Notes: a model not told the origin generated them from the letters alone. Counted from the stretch's first letter, positions 8,877-19,095 are shown. The stretch: DNA of 62,560 nt from Rhodospirillaceae bacterium (GCA_013204045.1 JABMOQ010000011.1:1-62560), one strand, 5' to 3'. Numbers and translations are program-made.

Positions 8877-9497
8877 TCAGATAATCCCGGCCATCGCCTT
8901 GACTACGGATGGCCGCTCGCAAACCAGATCAAAACAACCCTGAACATTGGGAAAGTGCTCGGCTATCATATCCATGGGTTGATGCCAGGTGACCATCACC
9001 AGCACGTAGATATCAAGCGCACTAAACTGTTCGCCCAACATATAGGGCCCAGAAGCCGCCAGCCGGTCATCGACAATTTGCCATATTTTAGCCAGATCCA
9101 GATCGACCTGCGTGCGCACCCCGTCTGCTTGATCCTGCCGACTGGTAAAGCGTTCCGGGTAATACATTCTGGAATAGGCGGTTTGCAGGGTGTTCGACAT
9201 ATACATGAGCCATTGCAGGAAGGCCGCGCGTTCCGGGGTGCCCGGACCCGGTGCCAGGGCGCTGCCCGGATGCTTTTCCAGCAGATAAAAAATTATGGCC
9301 GCCGTTTCGAACACCACAAGCCCATCGTCAATCAATACCGGAACCCGGCCAGTCGGGTTAATGGCCAAAAATTCAGGTGTTTGTTGGTCGCCATCCGCAA
9401 GGTTGATGTTGCGAATGCTATATTTGGCACCGATTTCCTCGAGTAATACCTCAATAATATCCGAGGCGCTTTCCTTGGATGCAAATAGCTCGTACAT
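8877..9497 (-). CDS. Glutathione S-transferase family protein
   Basis: Cytosolic GST fold, 206 aa. The thioredoxin-like N-terminal domain shows the cis-proline motif NPTGRVPVLIDDG and the gamma-glutamyl-binding VFETAAIIFYL. An all-helical C-terminal domain with SALDIYVLVMVTWHQ follows. The first residues (MYELFASKESASDI) place a serine where many bacterial GSTs carry a catalytic Ser or Cys. Likely role: glutathione conjugation or isomerisation of a reactive intermediate produced by the neighbouring oxidoreductases (inference). Confidence 0.85.
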   Translation of the reverse strand: MYELFASKESASDIIEVLLEEIGAKYSIRNINLADGDQQTPEFLAINPTGRVPVLIDDGLVVFETAAIIFYLLEKHPGSALAPGPGTPERAAFLQWLMYMSNTLQTAYSRMYYPERFTSRQDQADGVRTQVDLDLAKIWQIVDDRLAASGPYMLGEQFSALDIYVLVMVTWHQPMDMIAEHFPNVQGCFDLVCERPSVVKAMAGII

Positions 9498-9520
9498 GGC
9501 TTTCGGCTCCGTTGTTATCC

Positions 9521-10534
9521 CTAGAGGTTAATGGAAATCACGATTTTACCCATGTTGCCGCCCGCATCCAGGCACTCATGAGCTTGGCAGATATCTTTCA
9601 GGTCAAACGTTTCAGAGATGTGAACCTGAATTTTTCCGGCGCTTAACAGCTTCATCCCTTCCTCGACCATCGCCGCCTGCGCTTCCAGGCGTTGCCGATC
9701 CTTCAGGACCATCGGCGTTAGCATCATCACGTTATGGATGGTCAGGTTGTTGACATAGGCCGTTTCATCAGCGTCGTCGGCCGGTGTTCCAATTAACGTA
9801 ACGATGCGGCCATATGGCGCCATTGCCGTATAGGTCTTTTGCATGGCCTCGGGGCCGACATTATCAAATGCTACGTCAAGGCCGCGCTCATTCGTCCATG
9901 CCTTCGATACGGCAACAAAATCCTCATCGCGGTAGAAAATCGGTTTTTCAGCCCCAAGCGCCTTGACGAAATTTGCCTTTTCCTCGCTGCTGACCGTAGC
10001 AGCAACCTTAGCCCCCCTGACGGCGGCAAGCTGTACCGCCATATGGCCGGTGCCGCCAGCTCCGGCGTGGATCAGCACATGTTCGCTGGCCTGCACATTG
10101 GTGCGCTGGTAAAGGGATTCCCAGCAGGTGATCAGCACCAGAGGCAGCGCCGCCGCCTGCTCAAAAGAAATGCCTTCGGGCTTTGCAATCAGCTGCCCCT
10201 CAGGAACGACGGCGAATTCGGCATAGGTGCCGGGGGTGTCGCCCAGTCCACCATTACAGAAGCAAACGGCATCGCCGGGTTTGAAACGGCTGACGGCGGC
10301 ACCGACTTCCTCGACGATGCCAGCCCCATCGTGGCCAAGAATAAAGGGGCTGGCAGTTTCCACATATGGGCCGAACGAGCGAAAATAACTGTCGGCGGGA
10401 TTAAGGGCGGCGGCCTTAAGGCGGACCAGAACCGCATTTTCATTACCGGGCCACGGAAGCGTCACATCCGTCATTTCGAGCACTTCCGGGCCGCCCGCTG
10501 TTGTCGTCAGAATGGCCTGCATTTTATTTTTCAT
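9521..10534 (-). CDS. NADPH:quinone oxidoreductase-like zinc-free MDR protein
   Basis: MDR-superfamily enzyme (337 aa) of the quinone oxidoreductase/zeta-crystallin type. It has the N-terminal GroES-like domain with FILGHDGAGIVEEVG and a Rossmann domain with HAGAGGTGHMAVQLA. The structural-zinc Cys cluster is absent, as expected for QORs. It would reduce a quinone or enone with NADPH. The gene follows proW by 24 bp on the same strand, so it may be read through from the osmolyte transport operon. Confidence 0.87.
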   Translation of the reverse strand: MKNKMQAILTTTAGGPEVLEMTDVTLPWPGNENAVLVRLKAAALNPADSYFRSFGPYVETASPFILGHDGAGIVEEVGAAVSRFKPGDAVCFCNGGLGDTPGTYAEFAVVPEGQLIAKPEGISFEQAAALPLVLITCWESLYQRTNVQASEHVLIHAGAGGTGHMAVQLAAVRGAKVAATVSSEEKANFVKALGAEKPIFYRDEDFVAVSKAWTNERGLDVAFDNVGPEAMQKTYTAMAPYGRIVTLIGTPADDADETAYVNNLTIHNVMMLTPMVLKDRQRLEAQAAMVEEGMKLLSAGKIQVHISETFDLKDICQAHECLDAGGNMGKIVISINL

Positions 10535-10558
10535 TATTAATAAGTTTCCCTAGTTGAT

Positions 10559-12631
10559 TTAAGATATGCCAAGTTCCTGGCGCTTGCCTTTACTCCATCC
10601 TTGGGTCATGCGGTCTGCTATCATGGCAATGATCGCCATGCCGAAGCCGGCGATCATACCGACACCAAAATCGCCGTCCCCAAGCCCGATATAAACTTGC
10701 TGACCAAGATCATTTGTGCCGACAAGGGCGGCGATGACCAGCATGGCTATTGCGTACATGATGGTCTGGTTTAATCCCAGCATAATAATTGGTAGCGCCA
10801 ATGGCAGCTTGACCTGAAATAGTAATTGTCTGCCGGTGCAGCCCATGGCTGTTGCAGCCTCGATAACATCTTCAGGCAAGTCTCGCAGGCCGTGTTCCAC
10901 ATAACGAACAGCCGGCACGATGGCATACGCTACGATCGCGATAAGCGCCGTAAACTCGCCAATCTTAAAAAGCATGACCACCGGAATCAGCAGCACGAAA
11001 AGCGGCATTGTTTGCAGGGTATCGTTGATGGGGCGCACGATTGCCGACACACGGTCGTTGTGGGCTGCCCAGATACCGATAGCGCCCCCGAGGACGAACG
11101 AAACAATAACCGCGAGCCCGCACATATAAAGCGAAAGCACGGCAACCTCCCAGGAACCGGTTAGTAACAGAAACGCTAGCCCCAGAGAGGTGCCAAGCGC
11201 CAATTTCCAGCCCCCCAGTCGCCAGCCGAGAAAGATAAAAACAACCGTCATTGCCAGCCATGGGATGTTGGTCAGCCCAAAATAATAAATAGTACCAAAC
11301 AGGGCGACGGCTATGGCGGCCCGGCTGCTGATATAGTGAAACGCAGCCCCCATAAGCCCGATAAAAAGGGCAACGTAACCAAATGTAAAGGCGGCGGTCA
11401 TCTCAAAGCCCCACGTATAGGGGCTAACTGTTTGCTCCAACCCAATACGCGTTGGCAACATTAGGTAAAAGAAACTTACCGTCTTTATGGTTTCAATAAC
11501 TTCTCGATAATTGATGATAATATAATTGATTGCATCGTTTAAATATTGAGCCGGATTGTATTGCCAGGCCTCAGGATATTTGTGAAGGGCCGGAACGATT
11601 GCCGAAAGAGAAAACAGCGCAACGAACGCTACCCCAGCGACAATCCAGTGCCGGTGACGTTGGCGCCATGTTGGCGGCTCTTCATTGTTATATTCGCTTT
11701 CCCTGATGGCCAAGCCCCAGGTTATTCGGTCCATTAACATGGCAATAAGAGCGATAACGATGCCAGCCAGCAGGCTTTCACCGAAAAGTGCCTTGCGCAT
11801 GGTCGATAGAACTTCCCACCCGATATCGTCGGTTCCACCGATAATAGAAGCAACAATAACCATGCTCAGCGAAGCCATTGTTGCCTGATTGACGCCAAGC
11901 AATATCTGGCGTTGAGCTGACGGCAGGCGTACCTGCCAGAATAGCTGGGCCCGAGTCGCCCCCGACATCAGCCCCGATTCAATAACCACGGCAGAGACGC
12001 CCCTAAGGCCAAGAACCGTATTCCGCACCATGGGTGGAAAAGAAAAAAGCAGACTCGCAATCACACCGACAACCGGACCGAAACCGAATAATAATAAGAT
12101 GGGTATCAGATAGGCAAAGGCTGGCACCGTTTGCAGCAGGTCAAGCGTCGGCATCATAACACGCTCGGCCCGTTTCGAATAAAATCCCCATACTCCGAAA
12201 CCGAAGCCGACAAGAATGGCAAGGGGCACCGAGATCGCGACCAGCGTCAATGAATTCATACTCTGATACCAGTAACCGGTTATCAGCATGTAAGACATGG
12301 ATATCAGGGCGAAGATGACGAGCCGATAGCCTTGTGCGGCGTGGGCAACGATTGCGACAAGCGCCATTGTTACAGGCCAGGGCAACCAGTGGAACAGTTG
12401 TTGAATCCACGTAAATGGCCAGGTCATCGCCCAGGATATTGCGCGGAATACAGAGCCGAAAGAATCAACAAGGGCGACCATGCCGTTGTTCATGACAGGA
12501 GCTACCGGCAAGACAAGTGCTTCAGGATAAGACTTCAGCCAATCAATGTCCCGGCTTAGAAAAACGCAGGCCAGAATATACAAAATGAGGCCAAGCCAGA
12601 TCCAGAACGTGCGATCCATCCGTGCGCTCAT
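10559..12631 (-). CDS. proW: Glycine betaine/proline ABC permease, tandem-fused ProW
   Basis: Inner-membrane permease of a ProVWX-type osmolyte importer, 690 aa, about twice the usual ProW length. It contains two complete permease domains: cytoplasmic EAA loops occur at GATRAQLFWQVRLPSAQRQ (first half) and again at MGCTGRQLLFQVKLPLALP (second half). The two permeases are therefore fused head to tail in one chain. The start at 12631 (MSARMDRTFW) is preferred because GAGGGG lies 5 bases upstream, and it follows the proV stop by 7 bp. The longer frame would overlap proV. Confidence 0.9.
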   Translation of the reverse strand: MSARMDRTFWIWLGLILYILACVFLSRDIDWLKSYPEALVLPVAPVMNNGMVALVDSFGSVFRAISWAMTWPFTWIQQLFHWLPWPVTMALVAIVAHAAQGYRLVIFALISMSYMLITGYWYQSMNSLTLVAISVPLAILVGFGFGVWGFYSKRAERVMMPTLDLLQTVPAFAYLIPILLLFGFGPVVGVIASLLFSFPPMVRNTVLGLRGVSAVVIESGLMSGATRAQLFWQVRLPSAQRQILLGVNQATMASLSMVIVASIIGGTDDIGWEVLSTMRKALFGESLLAGIVIALIAMLMDRITWGLAIRESEYNNEEPPTWRQRHRHWIVAGVAFVALFSLSAIVPALHKYPEAWQYNPAQYLNDAINYIIINYREVIETIKTVSFFYLMLPTRIGLEQTVSPYTWGFEMTAAFTFGYVALFIGLMGAAFHYISSRAAIAVALFGTIYYFGLTNIPWLAMTVVFIFLGWRLGGWKLALGTSLGLAFLLLTGSWEVAVLSLYMCGLAVIVSFVLGGAIGIWAAHNDRVSAIVRPINDTLQTMPLFVLLIPVVMLFKIGEFTALIAIVAYAIVPAVRYVEHGLRDLPEDVIEAATAMGCTGRQLLFQVKLPLALPIIMLGLNQTIMYAIAMLVIAALVGTNDLGQQVYIGLGDGDFGVGMIAGFGMAIIAMIADRMTQGWSKGKRQELGIS

Positions 12632-12638
12632 TGGCCCC

Positions 12639-13745
12639 TCACAATTTGCTGGCCGATGCGTCAACGTGCTGCGCCTCGACGCCTTTTGCGAGAGCTTCAA
12701 TCAGTCCCTTTTGTGTAACAACCCCTATGGTATCGCCATTAGCCGGGGATTTTATAACGACACCGTCATCACTTCCGCATACTACTGAAAGCAAGTCCTC
12801 GAGAGTCGTATCACCATCGACGGAAGGCAAGCCCCCTACAGGACCGGACGGCTGCTCGGCGATATCTGCTGCCGTGAGCACCCTGATCCAGGGGACATCG
12901 CTGGTAAATTCGGCAACGTATGAATCGGCCGGATGAAGGACAAGTTCATCAGGAGTCCCAATTTGCACAATAACGCCGTCACGCATGATTGCCATTCGGT
13001 CAGCGATACGAAGAGCTTCCATAAAATCGTGGGTAATGAACACAATTGACTTGTGCAGCATTTGTTGAATTCTCAGGAATTCGTCTTGCATCTGCCTACG
13101 GATCAAAGGATCAAGGGCAGAGAAAGGCTCGTCCAGAAACCAAAGCTCCGGTTCTACAGCGAGGGATCGCGCGATGCCGACCCGCTGTTGCTGGCCACCG
13201 GAAAGCTGGCTCGGATGGCTGCTTTCGCGCCCTTCCAAGCCTACAAGCTCGATAACCTGTTGAGCTTTTTCTTGCCTTTCCTTCAGTGAGACGCCCTGAA
13301 GCTTTAATGGAAAGGCTATATTTTCCATGACGGTCAGATGCGGAAGCAATCCGAAGCTCTGGAACACCATGCCCATCTTGTGGCGCCTGATATCAATCAG
13401 TTCTTTTTTAGATGCCTCCAGAAGATTTCGATCATCAAGGATGACCTCACCCGCCGTCGGCTCAACCAGCCTTGATAAACTTCTAACAACTGTCGACTTG
13501 CCGGATCCGGAAAGCCCCATAATGACAAAAATCTCTCCCACATGAACATCGAAACTGACATCACAGGCGGCAACGATATGGCCGTCGCTTCGAATTTGTT
13601 CCGCCAACCCCACGGGATCGTCGACGCGGCCCGAGCGATTGGTAAAATATTTATCGGGCGTGGCGCCATAGACTTTCCATACGTCGCGGCAGGACAATTT
13701 TACATCGCCCTTGTCGAACTCATTACTTGAAGTTTCCTGGATCAC
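12639..13745 (-). CDS. proV: Glycine betaine/proline ABC ATP-binding protein ProV
   Basis: ATPase of the osmolyte importer, 368 aa. Walker A GLSGSGKSTVVRSL, the signature [16 protein letters not shown], Walker B LWFLDEPFSALD and the switch histidine region VFITHDFMEAL are all present. The N-terminal extension before the Walker motif and a C-terminal CBS-like tail (about residues 275-360) are typical of ProV/OpuAA, where CBS domains sense ionic strength. It is followed by proW and preceded by proX, with a terminator between proX and proV. Confidence 0.94.
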   Translation of the reverse strand: MIQETSSNEFDKGDVKLSCRDVWKVYGATPDKYFTNRSGRVDDPVGLAEQIRSDGHIVAACDVSFDVHVGEIFVIMGLSGSGKSTVVRSLSRLVEPTAGEVILDDRNLLEASKKELIDIRRHKMGMVFQSFGLLPHLTVMENIAFPLKLQGVSLKERQEKAQQVIELVGLEGRESSHPSQLSGGQQQRVGIARSLAVEPELWFLDEPFSALDPLIRRQMQDEFLRIQQMLHKSIVFITHDFMEALRIADRMAIMRDGVIVQIGTPDELVLHPADSYVAEFTSDVPWIRVLTAADIAEQPSGPVGGLPSVDGDTTLEDLLSVVCGSDDGVVIKSPANGDTIGVVTQKGLIEALAKGVEAQHVDASASKL

Positions 13746-13783
13746 GATTCCTCCGGCGTGGATACTGTTTCGCCGATCTTACC

Positions 13784-13836
13784 AAAAAAAATCGGGAGAA
13801 TAAGGTTTGGGCAGTGCCGCGCCGAATTCTCCCGAT
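13784..13836 (-). terminator. Rho-independent terminator/attenuator after proX
   Basis: On the minus strand an 11-bp perfect stem (arms 13826-13836 and 13791-13801, ATTCTCCCGAT type) is followed directly by eight T residues. It lies 26 bp after the proX stop and upstream of proV. It should end most transcripts after proX while letting some continue into proVW, giving a high binding-protein to permease ratio. Confidence 0.8.
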
Positions 13837-13862
13837 ATTCCGGTTCAATACCTGATGTTAGC

Positions 13863-14819
13863 TTACATCTTGGCAGCTTTGATCCACGGTCCCCAGATCG
13901 CCTCGTTACCGTCAATCCAGTTCTTGACGACGTCTTCCAGCTTGTTACCTTTTTCATCGACCTCCAGGATCAGGGCGTTCTGGATATCATTGCTCAGCTG
14001 TATGGATTTCATAAACTTGTATGCAGCCGGCCATTTGCCTTTGAAACCTTTCCAGACGACTTTATCGACGGTAGCTTGCTGAAAACCACAGGCACTGCCT
14101 TTCTTCTGGCTGCCTTCGTCACAGTTAACACCGTTGCCGTCCCACTTGATCCAATTGAGCTTATATGATGAAAACAACCAGTGGGGCTGCCAGAACATCA
14201 TCAACATCGGCTGCTTTGCCGCGTAGGCGCTTTTCATCTCGGCGATCATCGCGCCTTCCGAGCCACCTGCAATGGCATTAAATGGCAATCCAATTTTTTC
14301 GACCAGTTCTTTCGAACGCGTTCCCCAGTCAGCGGGATACGTAATCAGTCTCCCTTTGGGGAAGGTCTCGGCAATGCCGAACGCCTGGGCGCATTTATAA
14401 AGAGCCGTATAGCTGGGCAGGCCCGGGCATTTTTCTTCCATGTAGGGCGGATAAACCCAGCCTTCCCGCGGCTGCAGTCCCAGCGAGCCGAGCACCTCGA
14501 TATCACCGGATGCAACGGCCTTCGGATAGATATCGCCGAGATTATTGGTCCAGACTTCGGGTTGGGTATGCAACGAGCCCTGGGAAATACCGGCAAATTG
14601 CGGAACGGCACCGGCCGTTACATATTCTACGTTATAGCCCATTTTTTTAAGAAGCTCGCCGGTGATATGAGCCGAAAGATGCTGACCGGTCCATTCATTG
14701 ATGGCGACCTTGATCGGATCAGTCGATTCCGGAATAGATGCGGCCTGGGCAGTGTTGGCCGAGACGGCGACCAAGGCCACAGAGGCGATCGCAACAATCT
14801 TCGCTATGCGTTTAAACAT
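13863..14819 (-). CDS. proX: Glycine betaine/choline-type periplasmic binding protein ProX
   Basis: Periplasmic binding protein for a quaternary ammonium osmolyte, 318 aa. The Sec signal peptide ends with AQA at residues 24-26. The mature protein starts with the OpuAC-type PIKVAINEWTGQHLSAHITG and has many tryptophans (for example NEWTG, EVWTNN, MMFWQPHWLF), which suits an aromatic cage for a trimethylammonium headgroup. A strong AGGGAGG Shine-Dalgarno precedes the ATG. It is the first gene of proXVW. The choline dehydrogenase homologue encoded divergently about 1 kb away makes choline or betaine a natural substrate (inference). Confidence 0.93.
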   Translation of the reverse strand: MFKRIAKIVAIASVALVAVSANTAQAASIPESTDPIKVAINEWTGQHLSAHITGELLKKMGYNVEYVTAGAVPQFAGISQGSLHTQPEVWTNNLGDIYPKAVASGDIEVLGSLGLQPREGWVYPPYMEEKCPGLPSYTALYKCAQAFGIAETFPKGRLITYPADWGTRSKELVEKIGLPFNAIAGGSEGAMIAEMKSAYAAKQPMLMMFWQPHWLFSSYKLNWIKWDGNGVNCDEGSQKKGSACGFQQATVDKVVWKGFKGKWPAAYKFMKSIQLSNDIQNALILEVDEKGNKLEDVVKNWIDGNEAIWGPWIKAAKM

Positions 14820-14953
14820 GAATAACCCTCCCTTTTATTGTTTGTTTGAATACCCCCCATGGGAATTTGGCGACAAATCTAGCAGATTTATTCTAGGTTT
14901 GAAGTGAAACAATTATGATCCGCGCTAAAATAGAGGTGAATCCAAACAAGTAT

Positions 14954-14968
14954 TTGATATTAAATCAA
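14954..14968. promoter_or_regulatory. Candidate operator between proX and the MBL-fold gene
   Basis: Perfect inverted repeat TTGAT-N5-ATCAA in the 192-bp AT-rich intergenic region separating divergent proX and the metallo-beta-lactamase-fold gene. Size and position suit a dimeric repressor or activator controlling both directions, but no regulator gene is adjacent. The functional assignment is inference. Confidence 0.3.
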
Positions 14969-15011
14969 TTTATCTTGATGGAGCGGCTAGAAACAGGGAG
15001 TCAAAAGTCCG

Positions 15012-15770
15012 GTGACAGATGAACAAGCACAGGGCGTATTCCTCCTTGAGCACCTATCCGATGGAATTATACGCATTTTGGAGCGACACGTTGATCCCTG
15101 GCTCAGGGCAAATATCTGGCTGATCCCAGGCCGGGACCGGTCTCTTTTAATTGATTCGGGCATGGGGTTATGGCCCTTGCAATCGTACATTCAGGGCCTT
15201 GTCGAAAAACCGGTTCTTTGCCTCAGCACCCATTGTCATTACGATCATGCCGGCGGTGCGTACGAGTTCAATGAACGATTGTCGCACCCGTCCGAGGCCG
15301 AGATACTAAAACATCCGAGCCGGGAAAATGTATTGATCAACCGCTTTGTTGGGGCCGATACGGTCAAGATTCTGGCGGAGGACGGCTATCGTGCCGAAAC
15401 TTACTGCATAAGGCCCTGCCCGCCGTCCCGGCCCGTCGATGAAGGCGATGTCATCGATCTTGGTGATCGTCTTTTCCGCGTCGTCCACCTGCCGGGACAT
15501 TCACCGGGCTCGATCGGCGTTTGGGAAGAGCATACCGGCATCCTGTTCAGTGGAGATGCCGTCTATGATGGCGAACTTTACGACGATTACTATCATTCAA
15601 GCCCTGAAGCCTATCAGGAAACCATGCGCCGCATGATAGAGATGCCACTCGACACAATTCATCCGGGTCATTATGCGAGCTTCGGGCGCCCTCGGTTCAA
15701 AGACATTGCCGAAGACTACCTGGCTGGGCGGCGCTCACCCACTTGCCCGGCATCGGCAGGGAAAAGCTGA
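15012..15770 (+). CDS. Metallo-beta-lactamase-fold hydrolase
   Basis: MBL-superfamily metal hydrolase, 252 aa, from a GTG start. The metal-binding HxHxDH motif is seen as STHCHYDHAGG, with further ligands in HLPGHSPGS and FSGDAVYDGE and a late HPGHYASFG histidine. This is the glyoxalase II/thioesterase-like or phosphodiesterase-like subgroup rather than a true beta-lactamase. It lies 43 bp ahead of the betA-like gene on the same strand and may share its transcript. Its substrate is unknown. Confidence 0.87.
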   Translation: MTDEQAQGVFLLEHLSDGIIRILERHVDPWLRANIWLIPGRDRSLLIDSGMGLWPLQSYIQGLVEKPVLCLSTHCHYDHAGGAYEFNERLSHPSEAEILKHPSRENVLINRFVGADTVKILAEDGYRAETYCIRPCPPSRPVDEGDVIDLGDRLFRVVHLPGHSPGSIGVWEEHTGILFSGDAVYDGELYDDYYHSSPEAYQETMRRMIEMPLDTIHPGHYASFGRPRFKDIAEDYLAGRRSPTCPASAGKS

Positions 15771-15813
15771 GCGTGGCTTGCCATATGTGCCCTGACAGGA
15801 TTAGGTTGAGCAC

Positions 15814-17472
15814 ATGAAAGATGCAGACTTCATCATAGTCGGCGCTGGCTCAGCCGGTTGCGTGCTGGCCAATCGCCTGACCGAGGATCCGGCCTGCCGG
15901 GTCGTGCTGATCGAAGCCGGCGGCAGCGACCGCAGCATCTTTATTCAAATGCCGACGGCACTTTCAATCCCCATGAACATGGCTAAATACAACTGGGCCT
16001 TTGAATCTGAGCCGGAACCGTTTCTTGACAATCGCCGGATGCATTGCCCCCGCGGCAAGGTGCTTGGCGGATCGTCATCTATCAACGGCATGGTCTATGT
16101 GCGTGGCCATGCCCGTGATTTTGATGAATGGGAAGAACATGGCGCCAGCGGCTGGAACTATTCGGGATGCTTGCCCTATTTCCAGAAGGCCGAGACCTGG
16201 ATCGGCGGCGGTGACAACTTCAGAGGGGGCAAAGGCCCCCTGCATACGTGCAACGGCAACGGAATGCAGAACCCCCTTTACCACGCCTTTATCGAAGCCG
16301 GGGCCCAGGCGGGGTACCCGGTCACCGGGGATTACAACGGCCAGCAGCAGGAAGGCTTCGGGCCGATGCACATGACGGTCCGAAATGGTGTTCGCGAATC
16401 GACGGCAAACGCCTATCTGCGTCCGGTCCGAAAAAGGCCCAACCTTGATGTTATTACCCAGGCCATGACCCGAAGGGTGATCATGGAAGGCAAGCGAGCC
16501 GTCGGCGTCGAAATCGAACGTGGTGGCAAGCGCAGCACCATAAGGGCTTCGCGCGAAGTTATCCTGTCGGCCGGATCAATCGGCTCTCCTGCCCTGCTGC
16601 AAGTGTCAGGGATCGGCCCGGCAAGCACGTTGAAATCTGCCGGTGTGGATGTGGTGCATGACTTGGCCGGTGTCGGCGAAAACCTGCAAGATCATCTCGA
16701 GGTCTATTTCCAGTTTAGTTGCAAACAGCCCATTACCCTGAACGGTAAACTGGACCCGTTTAACAAGCTTCTGATCGGGGCCCGCTGGTTTTTCTTTAAA
16801 AGCGGCCTTGGCGCGACCAACCATTTTGAATCCTGCGCCTTTATTCGATCGAAGGCCGGCATCGAATGGCCGGACATTCAATATCACTTCCTGCCGGCGG
16901 CCATGCGCTATGATGGTCAGGCCGCCTTTGACGGTCACGGATTCCAGGTACATGTCGGCCCAAACAAGCCGAAAAGCCGGGGACGGATGCATATCAAGTC
17001 CCCTGATGCCAGGGACAAGCCAAAAATCATCTTTAACTATCTGGAAGATGAAGCTGACCGGGAAGGCTTTCGTGCCTGCATTCGCCTGACCCGCGAGATC
17101 ATTGGCCAGGAGGCGATGGCCCCTTATCGGAATGAGGAAATCCAGCCGGGAGCAGATATTCTTTCCGATGCTGAAATCGATACCTGGATTCGGGCAAATG
17201 GGGAAAGCGCCTACCATCCATCATGTACGTGCAAAATGGGTCGTGATGACGACCCCATGGCGGTGCTCGATTCGGAATGCCGTGTCAGGGGAACGGAAGG
17301 TCTTCGTGTCGTCGATTCATCAATTTTCCCGACCATTCCCAACGGCAACCTGAATGCTCCGACGATCATGGTGGCCGAGCGCGCCGCCGATCTTATTATT
17401 GGACGCACCCCCCTGCCGCCTGCCGATGTAAATCCCTGGATAAACCCGGGACACAAGTCCCAACAACGTTAG
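15814..17472 (+). CDS. betA: GMC-family choline dehydrogenase-like oxidoreductase
   Basis: FAD-dependent GMC oxidoreductase, 552 aa, closely resembling BetA, which oxidises choline to betaine aldehyde at the membrane. The ADP-binding motif [16 protein letters not shown] is at the N-terminus. GMC signature 1 ([18 protein letters not shown]) and signature 2 ([18 protein letters not shown]) are present. The catalytic C-terminal histidines lie in the [12 protein letters not shown] and [17 protein letters not shown] regions. No betB was found in the window, so the aldehyde would be oxidised elsewhere, or the alcohol is different. Other GMC dehydrogenases of short alcohols remain possible. Confidence 0.85.
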   Translation: MKDADFIIVGAGSAGCVLANRLTEDPACRVVLIEAGGSDRSIFIQMPTALSIPMNMAKYNWAFESEPEPFLDNRRMHCPRGKVLGGSSSINGMVYVRGHARDFDEWEEHGASGWNYSGCLPYFQKAETWIGGGDNFRGGKGPLHTCNGNGMQNPLYHAFIEAGAQAGYPVTGDYNGQQQEGFGPMHMTVRNGVRESTANAYLRPVRKRPNLDVITQAMTRRVIMEGKRAVGVEIERGGKRSTIRASREVILSAGSIGSPALLQVSGIGPASTLKSAGVDVVHDLAGVGENLQDHLEVYFQFSCKQPITLNGKLDPFNKLLIGARWFFFKSGLGATNHFESCAFIRSKAGIEWPDIQYHFLPAAMRYDGQAAFDGHGFQVHVGPNKPKSRGRMHIKSPDARDKPKIIFNYLEDEADREGFRACIRLTREIIGQEAMAPYRNEEIQPGADILSDAEIDTWIRANGESAYHPSCTCKMGRDDDPMAVLDSECRVRGTEGLRVVDSSIFPTIPNGNLNAPTIMVAERAADLIIGRTPLPPADVNPWINPGHKSQQR

Positions 17473-17493
17473 AAAACCTCTGGGGGAAGCATA

Positions 17494-19095
17494 TTGATAA
17501 ATACCGATGCAATCATTATCGGCGCCGGTTTTGGCGGCATGTATATGCTTCACAGCCTTCGCAAGCTCGGCATATCCGTACGGGCTATTGAGGCTGGAGG
17601 CGACGTAGGTGGTGTTTGGTATTGGAATCGTTACCCCGGCGCAAGATGCGACAACGAGAGCGTAACCTACTCCTATTCCTTTAGCGACAAACTACAACAA
17701 GAATGGAGCTGGCCAGATCGATATGCCGAACAACCTGAAATATTGAAGTACGCCCGTCATGTCGCCGATAGGTTCGACCTTCGCCGGGTCATTCACTTCA
17801 ACACGCGCGTGACCTATGCAAAATTTGATGAAAATAAAAACAGGTGGCTTATCAAGACAGATGGCGAGTCAGAATTTTCTGCCCGTTTCTGCATCATGGC
17901 TACTGGCTGCCTGTCGGTACCAAAAATTCCCGACATAAAAGGCCTTAAAAATTTTAAAGGTGAACTTTATCACACGGCCGATTGGCCTGATGAAGGTGTT
18001 GATTTTTCGGGCAAAACTGTTGGCATTATTGGAACGGGATCGTCCGGCATTCAGTCAATTCCTATCATCGCAAAACAGGCCAAACACCTGACCGTGTTTC
18101 AACGCACACCAAATTTCAGCATTCCTGCGTGGAACGTCCCAATAACGCCCGAAAAGGACCAGAAACAAAAGAAAGAATACCCCGCCCTTCGGCGCAAGGC
18201 CCGGGATTCCATGGCCGGCGACTACGGAGAAGAAAATGTCATAAGGGTGTTGGACCTTACAGAAAATGAACGACAGGCCGAATTTGAAAAAAGATGGCTA
18301 CAGGGAGGATTCAATTATCAGTATGCATTTGCAGATGCACTTGAATCACATGATGCTAACGAGCTGGTTGCGGAATTTGTTCACAAAAAAATTCATCAGA
18401 TGGTCAATGATTCTGACGTAGCAGAACTTTTATGTCCTAAGGATTACCCGTTCGGCACCAAGCGGTTGTGTGTTGACACTGGTTATTATGAAACCTTCAA
18501 TAGGGATAACGTCTCTTTGGTCGATATCAAGGGCACTCCCATTAAGCAGATGACCCATAACGGCCTTCAAACAATCAATGCAGAATATACGTTTGATGTC
18601 CTGGTTTTGGCCACCGGGTTTGATGCAATGACTGGCGCCTTAACAAATATTGACATTCGGGGGAAAGAAAATATTTCGCTTAAGCAAAAGTGGGATGATG
18701 GCGCACGCTCATATCTTGGCCTCGCTATTGCGGGATTCCCAAACATGTTCACAATTAATGGCCCCGGCAGCCCCTCAGTGCTTGTGAATATGATTCTGGC
18801 TTGCGAGCAGCATGTGGAATGGATAACCAATTGCATCGCACATCTAAACGAAAGAGGAGCCGACCACATCGAAGCGAAAGTCGATGCTGAAAACGCATGG
18901 ACCTTGCATGTGAATGAACAAGCCAACCGCACGCTCTATCCACAGGCAAATTCGTGGTACCTGGGGGCGAATGTTCCCGGCAAGCCGCGCGTCTTCATGC
19001 CTTATGTCGGAGGATTCAAAGTGTATAGCGATAAGTGCGATAAAATTGCTGAAAATGGTTACGAGGGGTTTTTTCTCGAAACCAATGATCAGTAA
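17494..19095 (+). CDS. Flavin-dependent Baeyer-Villiger-type monooxygenase
   Basis: Class B flavoprotein monooxygenase, 533 aa, of the cyclohexanone/phenylacetone monooxygenase type. The FAD Rossmann motif GAGFGGMYM is at the N-terminus. The BVMO fingerprint FxGxxxHTxxWP is matched exactly by FKGELYHTADWP (about residues 155-166). The NADPH motif GTGSSGIQS follows. It would insert oxygen next to a ketone or oxidise a heteroatom. The start is TTG with GGGGGAAG upstream. It follows the betA-like gene by 21 bp, so MBL-betA-BVMO look like one operon. Confidence 0.9.
   Translation: MINTDAIIIGAGFGGMYMLHSLRKLGISVRAIEAGGDVGGVWYWNRYPGARCDNESVTYSYSFSDKLQQEWSWPDRYAEQPEILKYARHVADRFDLRRVIHFNTRVTYAKFDENKNRWLIKTDGESEFSARFCIMATGCLSVPKIPDIKGLKNFKGELYHTADWPDEGVDFSGKTVGIIGTGSSGIQSIPIIAKQAKHLTVFQRTPNFSIPAWNVPITPEKDQKQKKEYPALRRKARDSMAGDYGEENVIRVLDLTENERQAEFEKRWLQGGFNYQYAFADALESHDANELVAEFVHKKIHQMVNDSDVAELLCPKDYPFGTKRLCVDTGYYETFNRDNVSLVDIKGTPIKQMTHNGLQTINAEYTFDVLVLATGFDAMTGALTNIDIRGKENISLKQKWDDGARSYLGLAIAGFPNMFTINGPGSPSVLVNMILACEQHVEWITNCIAHLNERGADHIEAKVDAENAWTLHVNEQANRTLYPQANSWYLGANVPGKPRVFMPYVGGFKVYSDKCDKIAENGYEGFFLETNDQ

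Noticed and set aside
9839-10540. A 233-codon open frame on the plus strand
   Set aside because: Shadow of the quinone oxidoreductase gene on the other strand.
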